From Synergistales bacterium (GTDB taxonomy: Bacteria > Synergistota > Synergistia > Synergistales > Thermovirgaceae): 9,583 nt of DNA. The first letter of the stretch is position 1. The number at the start of each line of letters is the position of its first letter. The notes under the pieces were generated by a model. It searched no databases. It was given only the letters and a program-made list of their open reading frames with translations, and was not told the DNA's origin. This document shows, piece after piece, positions 5,510 to 9,583 of the stretch. The position numbers were made by a program, and so were the translations under genes. Location of the stretch: NCBI GenBank assembly GCA_018434645.1, contig JAHDOX010000159.1, positions 1 to 9,583 of the forward strand, in the 5' to 3' direction.

Positions 5510-7477
5510 GTGGATATGAAAGACAAGTATATGGGCCCCTTTCTGGATGAAACCGAAGAAAACCTGCAGCAACTCAACGAGTGCCTGCTGGCTTTCGAGA
5601 AAGGAGACCAGGAAGTCATCGACGAGATGTTCAGGGTGGCCCATACGTTAAAGGGAATGGCCGGAACGATGGGTTTCCGTGCCATGATGTCTTTGACCCA
5701 TGCCATGGAGGACGTGCTGGACGGCGTTCGCAAGGGCTCCTGCCGCCTCGACAGGAAGGAAGACGTCACCCTTCTTTTCAATTGCCTCGATACGCTCAAC
5801 GCCCTGCTGGAGGAAATCCGCAGGACGGGCGACGACGGCGGCATAGACACGACGGCCCTGGTGGAAAAGCTAAAGGAAGCCGCAGTGTCCGAACGGGCCT
5901 CGGAAAAAACGTCACAGCCCGCGCAGTCCGAAAGTGAAGGCCGGCTTCTAGAAGTGGGCGTCACTTTGAGCGACGAATGCCTTCTCAAGGGAGCCAGGGC
6001 CTATATGGTCTTCGAGGAGGCCGGTTCCCTCGGAAGGATAGTCGATTCAAATCCCCCTGAAAAGACTCTCATGGAGGGAGAATTCGAAGGCAGGGAATTC
6101 AGCTTTATCCTGGAGACGGAACGTCCGCCCGAGGCGGTGAAAGAAGCCGTCATGAGGGTGAGCGAAATCAGGTCATGCGAGATAAAAGAGCTCGTCGAAA
6201 GCGATGAAGAAAGCGGCTCCGCCGAAGGAAAAGCCCCGCGAGAATCCGGGGAAGACGAATCGCCCGAAGAGTCCGGAAACGGCTCCGGCGGCCTTAAACC
6301 GTCGGCACCGGGAGTCTACAGGACAAACCAGACCGTAAGGGTGGATGTGCAGAGGCTGGACAAGCTGCTCAACCTCGTTGGGGAACTCGTGATAGGGCGC
6401 TCCAGGATAGAGAGGCTCGCAAAAGACAGCGAGTTCAGGGAGTTCGAGGAGCCCATTCTGCAGCTGGGCAGGATCTCCAAGGAAATACAGGAACTGGTGA
6501 CCAAACTCAGGATGCTTCCCATCAGCTTCATTTTCGACAGGTTCCCAAGGCTTGTGCGGGATCTTTCCACCGAACTGGGGAAGAAAGTGGACCTGAGGAT
6601 AGAAGGCCGCGAAACGGAGCTCGACAGGTCCGTCATAGACGAGATCGGGGATCCCATGGTCCACCTCATACGAAACAGCCTCGATCACGGACTCGAAAGT
6701 CCCGAGGAAAGGTTGGCCGCGGGAAAGAGCGAAACAGGCCTTTTGAGGGTCCGCGCCTACCAGGACGGAAGCAGCGTGGTGGTGGCCGTAGAGGACGACG
6801 GCAAGGGCATAGACTGCGCTAAAGTCATAGAGACAGCCCTCGAGAAAGGGTTGGTGACACCCGAGCAGGCCGAAAACATGAGCGAACGCGAGGCTTACCA
6901 GCTCCTTTTCATGCCCGGGTTCAGCACCTCGAGGGAAGTGACCGACCTTTCCGGCAGGGGGGTGGGCATGGACGCCGTAAAAAGCAAGGTCGAAGCCCTG
7001 GGAGGACGGGTTTCCGTCGAATCCGTGGTGGGCAGAGGCACTTCGGTAAAGGTGAAACTCCCCATCACCCTCGCCATCGTCCTGGCTCTTTTGGTGGAAA
7101 TAGGGGGCAGGACCTACGCCATTCCGCTGGAGAGCGTGGACGAGACACTTCGTGTTGAAAAGGACCAGGTAAAGGTGGTAAACGGCAGCCTTGTGACGGT
7201 CCTGAGGGGCGAGGTGCTCCCCCTGATCGACGCACGGGACTTCTACGGCCTGAAGAGGCGGCAGGAAGAGGAAGACCTGGCCATCGTGGTCATGCGAACG
7301 GGCTTTCGCCGCATAGGGTTCGTCGTCGACGAGTTCGTGGGACAGCAGGAAATAGTGATAAAGAGCTTCGGCGACACGGGTATAACCAGGATCCGCTGGT
7401 TCTCTGGCGGTACCATCCTCGGCGACGGAAGCGTGGTGCTCATCATAGACCCGGCGGCGGTAGAGGAGAGCGCCTGA
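5510..7477 (+). CDS. cheA: Chemotaxis histidine kinase CheA
   Basis: This 655-residue cytoplasmic kinase autophosphorylates in receptor arrays and passes phosphate to CheY and CheB. P1 (HPt) spans about 8-120, with the phosphorylated histidine in VAHTLKGMAG (His45). P2 (response-regulator docking) is about 147-230, starting LLEVGVTLSDECLLKGARA. An acidic Ser/Gly-rich linker runs 231-270. P3, the dimerisation helices, is about 274-340 and begins VRVDVQRLDKLLNLVGELV. P4 (ATPase) is about 345-520, with the N box HLIRNSLDHG (385-394), G1 box DDGKGID (429-435) and F/G2 region FSTSREVTDLSGRGVGMDAV (471-490). P5, the CheW-like receptor-coupling domain, is about 520-650. All catalytic motifs are intact and the length is typical. 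GTG is chosen as start because of its ribosome-binding site. No cheW, cheY or receptor gene is adjacent in this window; the gene lies 71 bases after the yvyF-like stop and 4 bases before the next gene. Confidence 0.98.
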   Translation: MDMKDKYMGPFLDETEENLQQLNECLLAFEKGDQEVIDEMFRVAHTLKGMAGTMGFRAMMSLTHAMEDVLDGVRKGSCRLDRKEDVTLLFNCLDTLNALLEEIRRTGDDGGIDTTALVEKLKEAAVSERASEKTSQPAQSESEGRLLEVGVTLSDECLLKGARAYMVFEEAGSLGRIVDSNPPEKTLMEGEFEGREFSFILETERPPEAVKEAVMRVSEIRSCEIKELVESDEESGSAEGKAPRESGEDESPEESGNGSGGLKPSAPGVYRTNQTVRVDVQRLDKLLNLVGELVIGRSRIERLAKDSEFREFEEPILQLGRISKEIQELVTKLRMLPISFIFDRFPRLVRDLSTELGKKVDLRIEGRETELDRSVIDEIGDPMVHLIRNSLDHGLESPEERLAAGKSETGLLRVRAYQDGSSVVVAVEDDGKGIDCAKVIETALEKGLVTPEQAENMSEREAYQLLFMPGFSTSREVTDLSGRGVGMDAVKSKVEALGGRVSVESVVGRGTSVKVKLPITLAIVLALLVEIGGRTYAIPLESVDETLRVEKDQVKVVNGSLVTVLRGEVLPLIDARDFYGLKRRQEEEDLAIVVMRTGFRRIGFVVDEFVGQQEIVIKSFGDTGITRIRWFSGGTILGDGSVVLIIDPAAVEESA

Positions 7478-7481
7478 AGGC

Positions 7482-9362
7482 ATGCGTCTCGGGAGGACCT
7501 TCCTGGCGCTCGTCGCAGCGGGGTTCGTGTTTCTGGCGGGCCCGGCAGCGCCGCAACAGCCGCTTCTTTTGCCCCCTGCGGCAGACAGGGCACGGGGTGA
7601 AGCCCTCTTTGTCGAGGCTTACGAAAAAGTGCTGCAGGGGAAAGTCAATGGTGCAATGAAAGTCCTCGACGAAGCCTTGAAATGGGACTCCTACCTGGTG
7701 GAGTATTACCTTCTGAAGGGGTATTGCTGGTATCTTCTCGGTGACTATGAAAAAGCCACAGAGCTCCTTGGTCACTACCTCGAAGTTCGGCCGGAAGATG
7801 TCTTCGCCCTGGGTTTTTTGGAGCAGGTCGAAAACCGAAAGTCGATGCTGGAGGAGGTCCTCGGCCAGGGCGTGGACCTTTATGTTTCAACAGGGTCGAC
7901 GGAATACTTTCCGGGCAGTATGGGAATCCCCGTTTTTTCCGTGGGCAGATTGCGCATGCCCGGCAGGCCTTCCCTGATGGGAGAACTGCTGGCCCTCTGC
8001 GACACAGCAAGAAAAAAGGCCTGGCTTTTTGGCCCTGCCGGCGAAAAAGGCGGGAGGGGCCTCATCTACTCAGGTCCCGCAGGGGGCCCGGTAGTGCGGG
8101 TCTTGCCCGTGGAGAGAGAACGTGTCTTTTTCGTGTATTCCGACGGTTCCATCCTCAGGGCTTATGTATCGGAAAAGGGTATTTCCGAAAGGGCAAGGGG
8201 CGAAACCGGCGCGGCTTCGGTTTCGGATGCGGTTTACGCGGCGGGAGATTGTCTTGTCCTTGCCGACAGGATCGAGGGTGAGATCCTTTTCGTAGATGCC
8301 GAAACGCTGGAGACAACAGGTCGCTGGTCACCGGAAACAGGCGGCTTCGAACCTGTGGCCCTCGCGTCCTGGGGGCCCTTTCTGGCCGCGGCCGACAGGA
8401 GAAACGGCGTCGTTCGGGTCCTGGACCTCAAGACCAGCAGGGAGCTTGAAGCGATAGCCCTTTCAGGTCCGGTCCGGGCCGTTGAATGGGTGAACTCGGC
8501 CAACCTCCTTGCCCTCGTCGAAGGAGGCATGCTCTACCATCTGCGTCCCGCGACGGGAAAACCTCCGGAGGCAGTGGCCGAACTGTTCCCCGAAGCGTGG
8601 TTTATGTTTTCTTCGGGACAGGGTGTAACGGTGGCGGACACGGCGCTTTACAGGTCGGCGGGCATAAGGGGACACGCCGAAGGGGGTACTTTGGTCCTCG
8701 CCAATCCGAAACCGGTGGATTCACAAGGCGACGGCCGTTTCGAACTTTACGCCAGGGTACTCATGCCTCTGGGTGCAGACGGGCGGGAAGAAATTCTCTT
8801 CCAGGGTGTTTTGGGCGGGCGCCCGGTCGAGATCCAGGCCGCATTGCAGCCTGAGGAGGATATCTTAAACCGGACGATCGACACACTTCCTTTCGTCCCT
8901 GTGGAAAAAGCGCTTTGGGAACTGGAAGACCTGTCGGGCCTTTCCGAAGTCTACGTCCTTGAGGCGGCCGGGGCTTTGGAAGATGTGTCCTGGCTCTCGA
9001 GGCTCGGGTCTTTTGCCCTTTCGCAGGGCCTGACCATCAACATCCTCGCAGAAAAGGAAATACCCACCACGATGCAGGTACGCCTGGCGGAACTCACCGG
9101 AGGGAATATCTTTCTTTCTTCCGCAAACGCCGGGTTCTTTGGCAAGCCCGTAAAATGGCGCCTGTCGGTCCGGGTGTCGGACCAGGTGGTCTTGCCGGGC
9201 GGTGGTACAGGAGGCGGGCTTTTCATCATGGGAAGATCGGGCTCCATGAACGTGGAAGACCGCTTCCCCCTGTGGAGCGTTTTCCTCGGGCCCGCAAAAA
9301 CCCGACCGAAGGTTTTCGATCAACCCGGAGCGGAAGAAAAATCCACAGAAACAACACCGTAA
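7482..9362 (+). CDS. Exported protein with TPR repeats, propeller-like middle and degenerate VWA-like C-terminus
   Basis: I do not recognise this 626-residue protein. Residues 1-23 look like a signal peptide (basic start, hydrophobic stretch to FLAG, then PAAPQQ) without a lipobox cysteine. Residues 36-103 resemble two TPR repeats, including YYLLKGYCWYLLGDYEKA and YLEVRPED. Residues 180-360 hold blade-like repeats of about 40 residues, such as GEILFVDAETLETTGRW and GVVRVLDLKTSRELEAIAL, suggesting a beta-propeller. Residues 488-545 resemble the second half of a VWA domain, ending LAELTGGNIF, but the metal-site aspartates are absent. The tail (604-626) is polar. The ATG at 7482 follows the cheA stop by 4 bases; AGAGGAG (7462-7468) is 13 bases away and GAAGG (7476-7480) only 1, so initiation is probably coupled to cheA. 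An upstream in-frame TAG at 7461-7463 excludes an earlier start. A role in motility or the cell envelope is inferred only from context. Confidence 0.75.
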   Translation: MRLGRTFLALVAAGFVFLAGPAAPQQPLLLPPAADRARGEALFVEAYEKVLQGKVNGAMKVLDEALKWDSYLVEYYLLKGYCWYLLGDYEKATELLGHYLEVRPEDVFALGFLEQVENRKSMLEEVLGQGVDLYVSTGSTEYFPGSMGIPVFSVGRLRMPGRPSLMGELLALCDTARKKAWLFGPAGEKGGRGLIYSGPAGGPVVRVLPVERERVFFVYSDGSILRAYVSEKGISERARGETGAASVSDAVYAAGDCLVLADRIEGEILFVDAETLETTGRWSPETGGFEPVALASWGPFLAAADRRNGVVRVLDLKTSRELEAIALSGPVRAVEWVNSANLLALVEGGMLYHLRPATGKPPEAVAELFPEAWFMFSSGQGVTVADTALYRSAGIRGHAEGGTLVLANPKPVDSQGDGRFELYARVLMPLGADGREEILFQGVLGGRPVEIQAALQPEEDILNRTIDTLPFVPVEKALWELEDLSGLSEVYVLEAAGALEDVSWLSRLGSFALSQGLTINILAEKEIPTTMQVRLAELTGGNIFLSSANAGFFGKPVKWRLSVRVSDQVVLPGGGTGGGLFIMGRSGSMNVEDRFPLWSVFLGPAKTRPKVFDQPGAEEKSTETTP

Positions 9363-9381
9363 ACTTTTTCCCAGCCCGAAT

Positions 9382-9583
9382 TCAGGACACCGAAGGTTCG
9401 CTTGCCGTTTCGGCGGCATGTCGCGTACCCTTCGAGCGTTCCCTCAGCCTTTCGCGATCTTCGGGAGGAAGGAAGACCTTGAGTTTTTCTTCCACAAGGC
9501 GCGGGTTTTCCCCGGCCTGGATGGAGAGTACGCCCTCCACTATAAGTTCCATGGAGGCCACCTTGTCGGCGGTCTGCCTGGCG
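9382..9583 (-). CDS. motA: Flagellar stator protein MotA, C-terminal part (5' end outside window)
   Basis: On the minus strand, a reading frame open from the right edge encodes 66 residues and ends at TGA (9384-9382). It contains ASMELIVEGVLSIQAGENPR, followed by LVEEKLKVFLPPEDRERL, the typical C-terminal cytoplasmic helix of MotA as in Bacillus-type stators. The final 18 or so residues (KGTRHAAETASEPSVS) are a poorly conserved tail. The four membrane helices would lie beyond the window. MotA forms the pentameric ring around the MotB dimer and presses on FliG through its cytoplasmic loop. This gene converges on the upstream 626-residue gene, with only 19 bases between the stop codons. No motB follows it, so its partner may be the motB at 4188 or one elsewhere in the genome. 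The conserved core makes the call strong despite the short fragment. Confidence 0.9.
   Translation of the reverse strand, partial: ARQTADKVASMELIVEGVLSIQAGENPRLVEEKLKVFLPPEDRERLRERSKGTRHAAETASEPSVS

Noticed and set aside
6173..7483. 436-codon open frame on the minus strand opposite cheA
   Set aside because: It lies wholly against cheA, whose motifs are intact, and has no domain pattern of its own.

Overview
The window is a flagellar motility and chemotaxis locus from a GC-rich bacterium with strong Shine-Dalgarno sequences. Every gene I can identify belongs to, or sits beside, motility machinery: a lytic transglycosylase fragment, a FapA/DUF342 protein, the export-gate protein FlhA, a MotB stator protein, a YvyF-type zinc-ribbon flagellar protein, the chemotaxis kinase CheA, an unrecognised exported TPR/beta-propeller protein and the C-terminus of MotA. 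The AGG/AGA arginine and ATA isoleucine codons, the YvyF-type protein and the MotA tail of the type shared by Firmicutes and related phyla, in a GC-rich sequence, suggest Synergistota or a related anaerobic lineage. That placement is inference from style, not a database match.

Layout. Bases 1-4925 form a tight plus-strand run: the end of a lytic transglycosylase, then the FapA-family gene (412-1992), flhA (2020-4176) and motB (4188-4925). Gaps are 42, 27 and 11 bases. The 42-base gap holds a perfect GC hairpin directly before the FapA ribosome-binding site. A 123-base gap (4926-5048) follows, with a possible promoter -10 box and no clear terminator. A second plus-strand run then begins: yvyF-like gene (5049-5438), a possible 30-codon overlapping ORF (5410-5502), cheA (5510-7477) and a 626-residue exported protein (7482-9362). 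The last 202 bases are minus-strand: they encode the C-terminal 66 residues of MotA, which runs in from the right edge and ends 19 bases from the stop of the exported protein.

How the genes fit together. FlhA is the gate of the flagellar type III secretion apparatus. MotA and MotB form the torque-generating stator. CheA phosphorylates CheY to control rotation. The transglycosylase could open the peptidoglycan for the rod or stator. FapA and YvyF-type proteins recur in flagellar operons but are poorly characterised. motA and motB are not adjacent here: motB follows flhA and motA is about 4.5 kb away on the opposite strand.

The least explained items are the exported TPR/propeller/degenerate-VWA-like protein downstream of cheA, a pair of mutually exclusive hairpins at the end of the yvyF-like gene, and the small ORF leading into the cheA ribosome-binding site. 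I saw no mobile elements, CRISPR arrays, tRNA or rRNA genes. The window does not reveal an obviously new multi-gene system.
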